Positions 17,262 through 26,098 of a DNA stretch of 64,000 nucleotides are shown piece by piece. Source of the DNA: Sporomusa acidovorans (GTDB lineage: Bacteria > Bacillota > Negativicutes > Sporomusales > Sporomusaceae); assembly GCF_002257695.2 (NCBI RefSeq), contig NZ_CP155571.1. One strand, given 5' to 3'. The position numbers were made by a program, and so were the translations under genes. The notes below the pieces were generated by a model. The model was not told the DNA's origin and made no database searches. It saw only the letters and a program-made list of their open reading frames with translations. Each line of letters starts with the position of its first letter. Positions within the stretch are counted from its first letter, which is position 1.

Positions 17262-19191
17262 TTTCCCGGTAATACTGGCGGTCAAATAGATTGCTTACTT
17301 CCAGAGAAATGGCAGTATCGGGTGTAAAGCGATAAGAAAACTTAGTATCAACAACAAAGAATGGTTCGTAAGCACCGTAGCCGTTAGCCGGTTCGGTATT
17401 ATTGTCCGATTCATAGGTACGGGATAGATAACGGCCCTCCAGGTTGGCAGTTAATTTTTCATGCTGATAGGTAAAACCAATATTAAAAGCATCTTTAGGT
17501 ACGGTTGGAACTTGTTTGCCGACAAGCGTTGTGTCGGAATTGGCGGTGATTTTTGAATTGTTGTGGGTGTAATTGATATAACCGGAGGTTTCTGGACTAA
17601 ACTTGTGGTTTAATTCCAACTCGATGCCTTTGATTTCCGCTTTACCGGCGTTTTTCCACTGTAACTCTTGTTTATCGGCAGTGAGCATGCGAATAAATGA
17701 CTGGTAAATCATATCAGTGACATTGTTTTGAAAAACAGAAACCTTTGCTGTCGTATTAGGGGAGACCTTGTGCGTTACGCCAAGCTCGTACGAATTGGCT
17801 TTCTCCGGTTTTAAATCAGGGTTCGGTAGTAAAAGCGTCCGGGTAACATCCCAGCGGCGGGATAGATTAAAGATAGACGGACTGGAAAAAGATTTTCCGG
17901 CGGAAGCATACCAGGTGGTGCTGGCATCTGCTTTAAAAAGAAGAGATGCTTTTGGCGAAAAGTTATTCTCCGATTTTTTTTGCATGCTGCCAGCGAGATT
18001 ATAACCATTGGTAAATTTCCAGTTATCATAGCGTCCGCCAACGAGCATGGTAGTTTGCGGAGTGAATTCCATCTCATCTTGAAAGTAAATAGAGTTTGTG
18101 GTGGTTTTCCCGCCGGATCGCTCGAGTAATTTATTGATACTACTAATGTCACGCGGATTGGTTAATAAATAGGTTTTGCCGTCGCATTTATCTACCTTTG
18201 AACTGACACCGACGGTTAGTGTATTATTAGGGTTGATTTTCCAGTTGAGGTTGACTTCACCTTCACGGGTTTTAACCGGATTGGTATTATAATTTTTACC
18301 GGTAATTGTCCAGTAATCGCTGAAGTTCAGTTCACTGAAACGAAAATTTAGCATTTTATCCGGGGCAAGCTTCGCCTGATAGCCTACCTTTAGGGTTTCA
18401 TTAGTGCGATTGCCTCTGTCGGTTTTAATGGAGTATTGGTAAGTACCTTCAGAACGCCCTTTGCTGATGATAAGTTTATCGGTAGCGTTAATATGATAAA
18501 TGATTTTACCACTGTATTGTTTATTGTCCGAACCAAATTTACCTTCGTCAGGGTTTGCCGGATTAAGAATATAGCCGTCGGTATCATTTTTACTATAGTT
18601 AAGATAATATTCCAATTTGCCTTCAACACCGTTATGGCTGAAGGTTTGGGAGTGGGTGCCGTTGGTGCCTGTGCCCGCAGTTACGGTAGTTTCGGGCTTA
18701 GCCGCTTCTTTAGTAATAATATTGACTACGCCGCCCATGGCGCTTGAGCCGTACAAGGCAGAGAAGGGGCCACGGATGATTTCTACCCGTTCAATACTAT
18801 CAATAGGGATACCGGACCACTGCGGGCCGCCAGTATAGCCATTATTAAGCGGCATGCCATCTTGCAGGAAAAGAACACGGTTTTGGCTAAGACCACGTAT
18901 GGATATTTTAGTGCCCTTCATACCGCTTTGCTCTTTGATATACAAGCCGGGAACATTGCGTAGGGCATCGCTGAGGGTTCTTACATTGGATTTCTTCATG
19001 TCTTCTGCGGTAATGACCGTAACGGCGGCCGGAACATCCTTAATACTTTTCTCAGTTTTAGTGGCAGTTACAACGACTGTGTCTAAGTCAAATTGTTTGG
19101 TTTCTTCTGCGGTTGCGGCCACTGCTGAATTGCTCAGCAGCAGGCTTGTCAGTGCTGTCATTAGGGTTAATTTGTGCGGTTTTCTTATCAT
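17212..19191 (-). CDS. TonB-dependent outer-membrane receptor
   Basis: 659 aa, full length. It has a signal peptide with AVAATAEE at the cleavage region, a TonB-box-like stretch FDLDTVVVTATK at about residues 34-45, a plug domain (SLSQNRVLFLQDGMPLN, IERVEIIRGPFSALYGSSAMGGVVNII), a 22-strand-type barrel, and the C-terminal VELTQKF. It is the last gene of a minus-strand operon after a Nik/Opp-type importer, so it likely imports the same small complex: a metal-metallophore such as nickel or cobalt, or a peptide. The ligand is inferred. Confidence 0.94.
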   Translation of the reverse strand: MIRKPHKLTLMTALTSLLLSNSAVAATAEETKQFDLDTVVVTATKTEKSIKDVPAAVTVITAEDMKKSNVRTLSDALRNVPGLYIKEQSGMKGTKISIRGLSQNRVLFLQDGMPLNNGYTGGPQWSGIPIDSIERVEIIRGPFSALYGSSAMGGVVNIITKEAAKPETTVTAGTGTNGTHSQTFSHNGVEGKLEYYLNYSKNDTDGYILNPANPDEGKFGSDNKQYSGKIIYHINATDKLIISKGRSEGTYQYSIKTDRGNRTNETLKVGYQAKLAPDKMLNFRFSELNFSDYWTITGKNYNTNPVKTREGEVNLNWKINPNNTLTVGVSSKVDKCDGKTYLLTNPRDISSINKLLERSGGKTTTNSIYFQDEMEFTPQTTMLVGGRYDNWKFTNGYNLAGSMQKKSENNFSPKASLLFKADASTTWYASAGKSFSSPSIFNLSRRWDVTRTLLLPNPDLKPEKANSYELGVTHKVSPNTTAKVSVFQNNVTDMIYQSFIRMLTADKQELQWKNAGKAEIKGIELELNHKFSPETSGYINYTHNNSKITANSDTTLVGKQVPTVPKDAFNIGFTYQHEKLTANLEGRYLSRTYESDNNTEPANGYGAYEPFFVVDTKFSYRFTPDTAISLEVSNLFDRQYYRETLAAGRTVFVELTQKF

Positions 19192-19210
19192 AATAGGTTA
19201 GCTCCTCTCG

Positions 19211-20812
19211 TCATTGGACAATTTTTTGCAGGGAGTACCATGTTTCTTCATTAAGAACGCCGTACATGGGGCTTATCTTCCAACCAGTCAGCGTCGCATT
19301 GTGCGGTTGGATGAAGTTATCCCAATAAAGCGGGATGGCGGGGAGGTTTTCCGCATAATATTGCTGCAGGGCAGCACTGTATTTTTTGTATTCTTCAGGA
19401 GCAAGGGTGCTATTCAGCTTGTCTGCAAGGTCTTTAAACTTGGTGTCGCCTACCATTGCCCAGCCGATATTGCGGGCATCGATATAGCCTGTGCCCATGC
19501 CGCCCCACATCATCATGCCCCAGGGAGTGGTGCGGGAGAGCAGGCTGGTATGGGATTTGTCCTTATCGCTAATGGTCCGGTAGAGCGTGGCATCCACTGT
19601 TTTGAGGGTAAGCTTAACCCCGATGTTGGCAAAATATTTTTGCAGAAGTTCAGCCAGTCGGATATTTTCCGGGATATCGTTGCGCAGGAGCAGTTCAAAG
19701 GTGAGCGGCCGGCCGTCTTTTTCCCGGATAGCGCTGCCTGTTAGGCGGTAGCCGGCCTGTTCCAGCACAAGCCGGGCTTTTTCCGGATTAAATTCCAGCG
19801 GGCGGGTTTCGACAAAGCCTTGTGTGCCTCGCGGCACAAGGCCGGCAGTTGGTACAGTACCATTGTTAACCGCAAATAAACGGACAAGTTCGTCATAGTC
19901 AATGGCGTAGGAAAGTGCGGTGCGGACCTGCGGGTCGTTGACCAGGGGCTTAGTAACATTGAAGATCAAGGCTTTGCCGACACCCAGATTGGGAATATTT
20001 ATGATTTTTAGCTTGGGGTTCCTAGCCAGACTGGCGGCATAAATGGGGTCGGTTCCCGTCGAATAGGTATAGGGCAGGTCGACTTCGCCATTTTGCAATG
20101 CCATATAGAGCGCATCGGGATTTTTAAACAGCCGGACTTTGATTTCCGGTATGGGCGGTGTGCCGCGAAAGTAAGTATTATTAGCTTTAAAGGTAACAAT
20201 GCCGGCATTGGGATCAAATTTCTCAAATTTATACGCTCCGCAGCCGATGGCCGCTTGGGGGTCATTATAGGCAGCCGGATTATCCACCATCGCAAAAATA
20301 TGCTGCGGCAGGACTCTCAGTACTAGCAAATTGACCAGAAAACGGGGATTAGGCTGAGAAAGGGTGATGACAACAGTTTGATCATCAGGGGCTGCTATTG
20401 ATTTGACCAAGGAAAAATGCCGCTTATACTCGACGCTGTGTTTGATGCTGTATTCGATGGTGAATTTTACATCAGCGGCTGTCACTTTAGTGCCATCATG
20501 CCAGGTTACGCCGTCCTGCAGGCGGAAGGTCCAGGTTTGACCGTCGGGAGTATTCCAGGACTTAGCTAAATCACCGGTAAAATTACTGTTTTCATTCAGT
20601 TTGACAAGTCCTTTATGAGTAAAGATGGAACGCAGTATACCGAAGTTATAGTCATCAATATTGATGTTTTCTATTTTCATAGTGCTGCCGATGGTTAAAG
20701 ACTGTATTGCCGCAGAACTGTCGGCAACGGCTTGCTTGTGATTGCCGCAACCGGTAATGAGGCAAGTGAAAAGCAGGATTAATAAGAGTCCGAGAGCAGG
20801 TAAACGCCGCAT
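19211..20812 (-). CDS. Family-5 extracellular solute-binding lipoprotein (NikA/OppA type)
   Basis: 533 aa from the ATG at 20812, which has GGAGGAATAG in front; longer frames lack a good ribosome-binding site. The lipoprotein signal has lipobox LITGC. Family features follow: VKLNENSNFTGDLAKSWNTPDGQTWTFRLQDGVTWHDGTKVTAADV, and RTALSYAIDYDELV in the second lobe. It binds the substrate in the periplasm and feeds the importer encoded just upstream. Nickel or metallophores, di- and oligopeptides are all possible for this family. Confidence 0.92.
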   Translation of the reverse strand: MRRLPALGLLLILLFTCLITGCGNHKQAVADSSAAIQSLTIGSTMKIENINIDDYNFGILRSIFTHKGLVKLNENSNFTGDLAKSWNTPDGQTWTFRLQDGVTWHDGTKVTAADVKFTIEYSIKHSVEYKRHFSLVKSIAAPDDQTVVITLSQPNPRFLVNLLVLRVLPQHIFAMVDNPAAYNDPQAAIGCGAYKFEKFDPNAGIVTFKANNTYFRGTPPIPEIKVRLFKNPDALYMALQNGEVDLPYTYSTGTDPIYAASLARNPKLKIINIPNLGVGKALIFNVTKPLVNDPQVRTALSYAIDYDELVRLFAVNNGTVPTAGLVPRGTQGFVETRPLEFNPEKARLVLEQAGYRLTGSAIREKDGRPLTFELLLRNDIPENIRLAELLQKYFANIGVKLTLKTVDATLYRTISDKDKSHTSLLSRTTPWGMMMWGGMGTGYIDARNIGWAMVGDTKFKDLADKLNSTLAPEEYKKYSAALQQYYAENLPAIPLYWDNFIQPHNATLTGWKISPMYGVLNEETWYSLQKIVQ

Positions 20813-20875
20813 TCTATTCCTCCATTTATGTTTTGTATAGTTTGCCAATACACCATCCGCCTGCAGCATTCTTCA

Positions 20876-21637
20876 TCACGTAGATAACATGGCCTGGCGC
20901 AGGGAAAACAGGCCGCCTGACCGGGGTAGAATTTCTGAGGGAAGACCGGCTATGACAATTTTGCCGTTTGCCATGCTGACCATGTGATCGGCGCAGCTTT
21001 TGATAATGTCGGGGTCATGGGAGATTAAGATAAGGCTGAGACCGGTTTGCTGCTGAACGGTTTTGAGTAGAGCAAGGATTTGCGCTTGGACGGAATTATC
21101 CAGCATAGCCGTAGGTTCATCGGCAATAATAACTTCCGGCTCAAGACCTAACGCTCTGGCGATAACAATACGCTGCGCCTGCCCGCCGGAGATTTGCCAG
21201 GGGTATTTTGCCAGCACATCAGGCGATAGTTGGGTAATATGTAAAAGCTTGTCCAATTTGTCTAAGCCCTGGCGGCGAGAGTGGATTAGCTTATGGACAT
21301 AGAGCGGTTCAAGCAGTGCGCTGCCGATTGTTTGCCGGGGATCAAGCGCCAGGCCGGGGTGTTGAAATATCATTTGCAATTTGCGGCAGAAAAGTTTTCG
21401 TTGGGACGCTGTCAAGCGGGTAAGCGAGCTTCCCTGATAAACAACCTGGCCGGCCGTTGGCGGGAGAAGTCCGGCTATCAGCCGGGCTAGCGTTGACTTG
21501 CCGCTGCCGCTTGCTCCCATGATGCCTAAGGTTTTTCCCGGCGCTACCTGGAAAGAGACATCGCGTACGGCATACGTTATGTTCTTGGTTAATAAACCGT
21601 GGATAAAATATTTGGTTAGATGGATTACTTCAAGCAT
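20876..21637 (-). CDS. OppF/NikE-type ABC ATPase
   Basis: 253 aa. Walker A GASGSGKST, signature ISGGQAQRIVIARAL, Walker B VIIADEPTAMLD, and the oligopeptide-family motif FQHPGLALDPRQTIGSALLEPL. It overlaps the OppD-type gene by 8 bases, showing translational coupling. It powers the importer with the other ATPase. Confidence 0.93.
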   Translation of the reverse strand: MLEVIHLTKYFIHGLLTKNITYAVRDVSFQVAPGKTLGIMGASGSGKSTLARLIAGLLPPTAGQVVYQGSSLTRLTASQRKLFCRKLQMIFQHPGLALDPRQTIGSALLEPLYVHKLIHSRRQGLDKLDKLLHITQLSPDVLAKYPWQISGGQAQRIVIARALGLEPEVIIADEPTAMLDNSVQAQILALLKTVQQQTGLSLILISHDPDIIKSCADHMVSMANGKIVIAGLPSEILPRSGGLFSLRQAMLST

Positions 21638-22571
21638 GCCAGCACCTCACAACAGAATATGATCCGCACTGTTGCAGGGAGGGATGTTCGGTCAGGCAAA
21701 GCTGTTGCTGAGAAGCACTTAAATTGGTATACAGAGCGCACCGCTCTGCAAAACGGCAGCCGGCAGGCAGTTCGGTCATCATAGGCGGCAGACCGGGAAT
21801 GGGAATAAGGCCCTGCGACGGGTGGGCGGCTAATAATTGGCGGGTATAGGGGTGTCGCGGCTTAGACAGGATGGTTTCAGCCTGGCCTGTTTCTACAATC
21901 TCACCGGCGTACATGACGATAACAGCCTGGCAAGTGGCAGCAACCTCAATATCGTGGGTAATGATGAGCAGGGCGCTACTCTCCAATATCCGGTGCATGA
22001 GCAAGACATTTTGATTACGGGTGTCAAGGTCAAGTCCTTTCGTGGGTTCATCGGCAATAACCAGCCGAGGTGTGCCGGCCGTAGCGATCGCCAACAATAC
22101 CCGCTGCGCCATTCCCCCGGACAATTGATGCGGATAGGCATGATAGACTGTCTCCGGCCGGGCAAACCCGGCCGCATGAAAAAGTTCAAGGGTGGCGTGA
22201 TAAAGATCATTTTTATGTAACCTGGGTTTGACTTTTTGCAGAGCTTCCCTTACCTGGAACCCTGCCGTGAATACCGGATTAAGACTTCCCGCCGGATTTT
22301 GCGGGATAAGGGATAATTCTTTGCCGCGAATGCTTTTTAGCAGCCGCCCGGATAGCGGTTGGTCCTCCCAGGTAATCTTTCCCTGCGCGTGGGCATTAGC
22401 GGGCAGAATACCGACGATAGCCGCCGCCAGTACCGACTTGCCGCAGCCTGTTTCGCCAATGACAGCTGCTTTTGTTTTTTCGGCCAAAGCAAGATGGACT
22501 TCATTGACAGCCTGCAAGCGGGAGGGGCCGACAGTAAAAGTGACGCGTAACCGGTCAATGTTAAGCAGCAT
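21630..22571 (-). CDS. OppD/NikD-type ABC ATPase
   Basis: About 313 aa from the ATG at 22571, which overlaps the stop of the permease; ATG 22583 is also possible, and the frame is open further up. Walker A GETGCGKS, signature LSGGMAQRVLLAIA, Walker B LVIADEPTKGLD. It has the C-terminal oligopeptide/dipeptide-transporter extension with RHPYTRQLLAAHPS and the cysteine set CRFAERCALY, which can hold an Fe-S cluster in this family. Confidence 0.92.
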   Translation of the reverse strand: MLLNIDRLRVTFTVGPSRLQAVNEVHLALAEKTKAAVIGETGCGKSVLAAAIVGILPANAHAQGKITWEDQPLSGRLLKSIRGKELSLIPQNPAGSLNPVFTAGFQVREALQKVKPRLHKNDLYHATLELFHAAGFARPETVYHAYPHQLSGGMAQRVLLAIATAGTPRLVIADEPTKGLDLDTRNQNVLLMHRILESSALLIITHDIEVAATCQAVIVMYAGEIVETGQAETILSKPRHPYTRQLLAAHPSQGLIPIPGLPPMMTELPAGCRFAERCALYTNLSASQQQLCLTEHPSLQQCGSYSVVRCWHA

Positions 22572-23409
22572 CGGCAGTATCATCCGGTGATGTCTGTATT
22601 TTATTTTCCCTGGACATTTGCTCCAACGAAAAACCAAGCAGCGTGAAACCCAGTGTGGCGGCAGCAATGCACAGGCCGGGCGGCAGATACCAGTGCCACA
22701 GGTCGTTGACGAAGCCGCCGCGATGAAAAGCGTAGTAGAGGATTGTCCCCCAGCTTATTGTCAAAGGGTCGCCAAGTCCGAGAAAGCTAAGTGCCGATTC
22801 ATTCAGCATAGCGTACGCTACGGAAAGAATAAATTTGGCGGCAATGACTTCCGCTACGTTGGGAAAAATATGTTTGAGGATAATTTGATATTCCGGAATG
22901 CCAAGCCCCTGCAGGGCTTCCACAAAAGGAAGATTTCGAAGCTGCAGTACACGGGCTTTAACTACTCTGGCTGTAGAACACCAACTGAGCAGGCCAATAA
23001 TGGCAACAATATTGCCAAGGTTTGGTCCAAGATAAGCGGCTAAGGTTATCATGAGCGGCAGCATCGGAATCAGCAGGATAATATCAATGAAGCCGTTGAG
23101 AAGATGGGCTGTATAACCCCGGCAGTAACCTGCCAAGATACCGATGGTCGCACCCAAGCCGGCGGAAGCGACCGCGGCGGTGATACCGACAAGCAGAGAA
23201 ACACGGCTGGCAAGCAGGAGTTGCGTGAAAATATCATGACCGACATCATCGCAACCTAATAGATGCTCAGCTGAAGGCACCGCAAACGGCGTAAACCGCT
23301 CAGAGGAGGAGTAAGGGACCAAGAGTGGCGCCAATAGTGCGAGCAGTAGCAGCGCCAGCAGCAGCAATAAACCGCAGTACGCCGTAGCCGGCAGGCGGTA
23401 GAGGGACAT
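22561..23409 (-). CDS. OppC/NikC-type ABC permease
   Basis: 282 aa, with about six membrane segments. The family N-terminal region GCDDVGHDIFTQLLLASRVSLLVG and the EAA-loop LNGF...VEALQGLGIPEYQIILKHIFPN are visible. It starts 18 bases after the first permease and overlaps the next ATPase. Confidence 0.92.
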   Translation of the reverse strand: MSLYRLPATAYCGLLLLLALLLLALLAPLLVPYSSSERFTPFAVPSAEHLLGCDDVGHDIFTQLLLASRVSLLVGITAAVASAGLGATIGILAGYCRGYTAHLLNGFIDIILLIPMLPLMITLAAYLGPNLGNIVAIIGLLSWCSTARVVKARVLQLRNLPFVEALQGLGIPEYQIILKHIFPNVAEVIAAKFILSVAYAMLNESALSFLGLGDPLTISWGTILYYAFHRGGFVNDLWHWYLPPGLCIAAATLGFTLLGFSLEQMSRENKIQTSPDDTADAA

Positions 23410-23427
23410 AAAAAAGCCTCCGTGATG

Positions 23428-24402
23428 TTAGTGTGAGGGTGAAATGCGGGGGTCGGCTATGCCGTAAGCCAAGTCGGCAAGCAGGTTCGCCAAGACCACA
23501 AATAGTGTAAGAATAAGAAAACAGCCCTGTAATAGCGGATAATCGCGATAAATGGCGGCTTCGTAAATGAGCGTACCCATACCGTTGATGGAAAAGACAA
23601 TCTCAATTACTAAAGCCCCGGATACAATAAAGCCGATGTTTAAGGCAATCTGACTTAGCAGTGGCAAGCAGGCGTTGCGCAGCAAATGGACAGCCAGGAT
23701 GCGGCAGGTGGATAATCCTTTGGCGGTGGCGTACGTGATATAGTCTTCATGCCGCTCTTTGGCGGCACTGTTACGCATGAGCAGCAGTTTGGACGATGTG
23801 GCCGCTATGGTCAGAGCCAGTATCGGCAGTGCTAAGTGCCACAAAGTATCCAGAAGATAGGCAAAGCTTGAATGATTGTTGCCTGAACCCAGGCCACCCA
23901 GCGGAAAGAGCCGCAGTTCAAAAGCGAATAGCTTTAACAGCAGCATGCCGATGAGAAATTGCGGGAACGAATAAAACAGCAGTGATCCGCAGGTTAGCGT
24001 GCTGTCAAGCTTGGAGCCGCTTTTCCAGCCGGCAATTGTTCCCAGAAGTATTGCCAATAACGAGGAAAAGACAACAACCGGGACCAGTAAGGCCAGCGTC
24101 CAGCCCAAGTGTTGTTTGATTGCCTGGGCAACAGGCTGGCGGCAATGGTAGGAATAACCAAGATCCCCTTGGCTTAAGGCCTGCCAATAAGACAGATATT
24201 GCTGCCAGAGCTGTTTGTCCAGACCGTATTTGCTCCGTAATTCCGCAAAATCAGCGCCTGTTACTACCGCCGCATCCTGTCCCAGCAGTGTGATTGCCGG
24301 ATCACCAGGCATGAGCCTGGGCAGGGCAAAATTAAGGGTTATAATAAGAAAAAACGTAATAAGCAACCGAAAAGATCGTTGAAAATATAGCGTATTAACC
24401 AT
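23428..24402 (-). CDS. OppB/NikB-type ABC permease, first gene of the operon
   Basis: 324 aa from the ATG at 24402, which has CAGGGGGTA in front; the frame extends to 24414 without a better start. N-terminal membrane segment followed by LPRLMPGDPAITLLGQDA, then the EAA loop YITYATAKGLSTCRILAVHLLRNA. It opens the order permease, permease, ATPase, ATPase, binding protein, TBDR. Confidence 0.92.
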   Translation of the reverse strand: MVNTLYFQRSFRLLITFFLIITLNFALPRLMPGDPAITLLGQDAAVVTGADFAELRSKYGLDKQLWQQYLSYWQALSQGDLGYSYHCRQPVAQAIKQHLGWTLALLVPVVVFSSLLAILLGTIAGWKSGSKLDSTLTCGSLLFYSFPQFLIGMLLLKLFAFELRLFPLGGLGSGNNHSSFAYLLDTLWHLALPILALTIAATSSKLLLMRNSAAKERHEDYITYATAKGLSTCRILAVHLLRNACLPLLSQIALNIGFIVSGALVIEIVFSINGMGTLIYEAAIYRDYPLLQGCFLILTLFVVLANLLADLAYGIADPRISPSH

Positions 24403-24424
24403 TACCCCCTGCACAAAAAAATAA

Positions 24425-24465
24425 AAGGTATGAAGCCATGGACATAGACACAGGCTTCATACCTT
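24425..24465 (-). promoter_or_regulatory. Leader hairpin with GGTATGAAGCC stem (copy B), likely attenuator
   Basis: A perfect 13-bp stem (AAGGTATGAAGCC with GGCTTCATACCTT) and a 15-nt loop, followed on the minus strand by TTATTTTTTT and then the ribosome-binding site of the first permease. A promoter lies upstream. A terminator within a 5' leader is the arrangement expected for transcription attenuation. The ligand or factor is unknown. Confidence 0.7.
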
Positions 24466-24501
24466 GTTGTTAGAATCTTCATGATTCTTATAATCATATT
24501 A

Positions 24502-24531
24502 ATGATACACTTATTTGTAAAAGTATGTCAA
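24502..24531 (-). promoter_or_regulatory. Sigma-A promoter of the Nik/Opp-TBDR operon
   Basis: On the minus strand TTGACA (24526-24531), an 18-bp spacer and TATCAT (24502-24507). Transcription would begin near 24495 and give a leader of about 95 nt containing the hairpin. Confidence 0.65.
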
Positions 24532-24626
24532 TACTAAGAAGTTGATATTTGTACTAATATTTCACAAAGGGGTCACTTTTCTTTCTTATACAAATTTTAT
24601 ATGTACAGTTTTTTTAAGATAAAAAA

Positions 24627-24678
24627 TAAGAAGCAACTGGCTCAAGGAAAGTTATACTTAAACCAGATTTGCTTCTTA
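24627..24678 (-). terminator. Terminator of the 65-aa membrane protein gene
   Basis: TAAGAAGCAA..CTGG pairs with CCAG..TTGCTTCTTA; on the minus strand TTTTTTATC follows. Confidence 0.6.
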
Positions 24679-24695
24679 ATGTAGTTCTATCAATA

Positions 24696-24893
24696 CTATG
24701 CAAATATAACTATCAAAATTCCAGATAAAATTCCTAATGTAATACTAACCTTAAGCCGTAGACTTCTGTTATAAATTATAGGATCATCTGGCTTTGCATA
24801 AGTATGCATCATATAGTCCCACAAATAATATATAAACACAAAACCTACTAACCCCATGGAAATAAATTTAAATGCAATTAATCCTAAAGACAT
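24696..24893 (-). CDS. Small two-helix membrane protein of unknown function
   Basis: 65 aa with two hydrophobic segments (residues about 5-25 and 47-65) and a charged middle (MMHTYAKPDDPIIYNRSLRLK). AAGGGGAAATG gives a good start on the minus strand. It has its own terminator. It lies near the Ala/Gly-rich protein encoded at 25354-25644 on the same strand, so an immunity or partner role is conceivable, but nothing shows it directly. Confidence 0.6.
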   Translation of the reverse strand: MSLGLIAFKFISMGLVGFVFIYYLWDYMMHTYAKPDDPIIYNRSLRLKVSITLGILSGILIVIFA

Positions 24894-25353
24894 TATTCAT
24901 TTCCCCTTGATTTTTATGTGCAAATATCGACAATGCTGTTAGCAGATTGACGAATAACCCCTAATTTTTTTTGATATACCACATTAGGCTTTATAACAGA
25001 AAACTGTTTTTCATCAATTTGGCGTAAATCTACAAATAATGTTGCTTTCCATAGACCGTATAGTTTTTTCGCTCAATAACTGCCATTTTTATATAGGTAG
25101 CCAACCGGTGGCAACTACAACTTTTGTCGAATATAGCTGCGTTCATTATTTGCTTAATTCTAATATTTGTTTCTAAATGTGTCCATACAATGCGTATATT
25201 TATAGGTTGCTTATATTTGAATTCATCTAATATGGCAATAGCCACAAGTAATTCATCTGACGCTAAAAAGCGGTTGGTTATATTAACGGGATTAGCATTT
25301 GTTGTGCTTCCTTTACATAGTATCAGCATATTATCTACAGCGTTTTACCAAAA
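24894..25353. other. Gap without a supportable gene
   Basis: AT-rich. A 99-codon frame on the minus strand (25030-25329) and an 81-codon frame on the plus strand (25124-25369) overlap each other; neither has a ribosome-binding site or recognisable family pattern. Possibly decayed coding DNA. Confidence 0.4.
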
Positions 25354-25644
25354 TTATCCAGCTACATAACCTTCGTCTACAAAATCTACATTATCCATTT
25401 CTGTAACACCAATTGAATCCGGTCCTTCTATACCGGAAAAGACATTTTCAACTCCAGTAGCTATCCCATTTACAGCCAGTGCTCCAGCACCAAAAACACC
25501 TGCGCCTGCAGCTGCCGCAGCCATACTAAAATGGCCAGTCACTTCGCCATGAGCATTTAAAGCTACGTCTGCAGCAACCGCACCTGCCCCTCCAACTGCA
25601 GCGCCTGCAGCCATTGCTCCACTAACCGATACAATTTCAGCCAT
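25354..25644 (-). CDS. Small Ala/Gly-rich protein, possibly a bacteriocin-like or exported peptide
   Basis: 96 aa with a strong ribosome-binding site (GAGGGGGAAAAAAG) before the ATG. Residues about 8-62 are almost wholly Ala, Gly and Val with small-residue repeats (GAMAAGAAVGGAGAVAADVAL, then AAAAAGAGVFGAGALAV), as in membrane-inserting peptides. The C-terminus is acidic (DNVDFVDEGYVAG). I do not recognise the family. There is no classical signal peptide or double-glycine leader. Other readings are a small membrane or spore-related protein. Confidence 0.6.
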   Translation of the reverse strand: MAEIVSVSGAMAAGAAVGGAGAVAADVALNAHGEVTGHFSMAAAAAGAGVFGAGALAVNGIATGVENVFSGIEGPDSIGVTEMDNVDFVDEGYVAG

Positions 25645-26062
25645 CTTTTTTCCCCCTCAAATTTATTAACTTTCCCAGTACCACCTGTTTTTTCAAAATA
25701 CTAACCTTGTTGTTAACCTGACATTTTGACACCTACTTTCTATTTAAGAGTATAAAAAAACCACAAAAGACATCCGCCATTCTTGGCGAAATTCCTTCAT
25801 GGTATTTTTCAAGATATAGAATTGTCCTTTATTGTCATTTTTCAAAATTAGTATTCACTACTAATTAATTACAAGTTTAGCATATTTAGTTAAAATATGT
25901 CAATAATTTTATCGGCTAGAATTTGGCATTTCACAAATGTATTGTTTTTATTCCCTTATATTTGATTGAATGATAAATATCTTAATAGACTTAAAAAAGA
26001 GGAAAAATTAAAAATAATATCTTGTATAAAAGAGAAAAATAGGTTACATTATAAATAAATAC
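25645..26062. other. AT-rich intergenic region between divergent genes
   Basis: It must hold the promoters of the minus-strand small gene and of the TrmB-like regulator. No gene, long repeat or RNA was recognised. Confidence 0.4.
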
Positions 26063-26080
26063 TTACTACCTTGGTAGTAA
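26063..26080. promoter_or_regulatory. Candidate TrmB-type operator
   Basis: TTACTACC-2 nt-GGTAGTAA, a perfect 8-bp dyad 18 bases before the regulator's putative start. It contains TACT...AGTA half-sites like those described for archaeal TrmB, which suggests autoregulation. Confidence 0.5.
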
Positions 26081-26098
26081 TAAACAGAGGCGTTTACA

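Noticed and set aside
24419..24470. CRISPR-like repeat suggested by recurring GGTATGAAGCC
   Set aside because: Copies are single, far apart, in both orientations and each forms its own hairpin before a gene; there is no spacer array.
25030..25369. Two overlapping frames of 99 and 81 codons on opposite strands
   Set aside because: Neither has a ribosome-binding site or recognisable domain; listed only as a gap.
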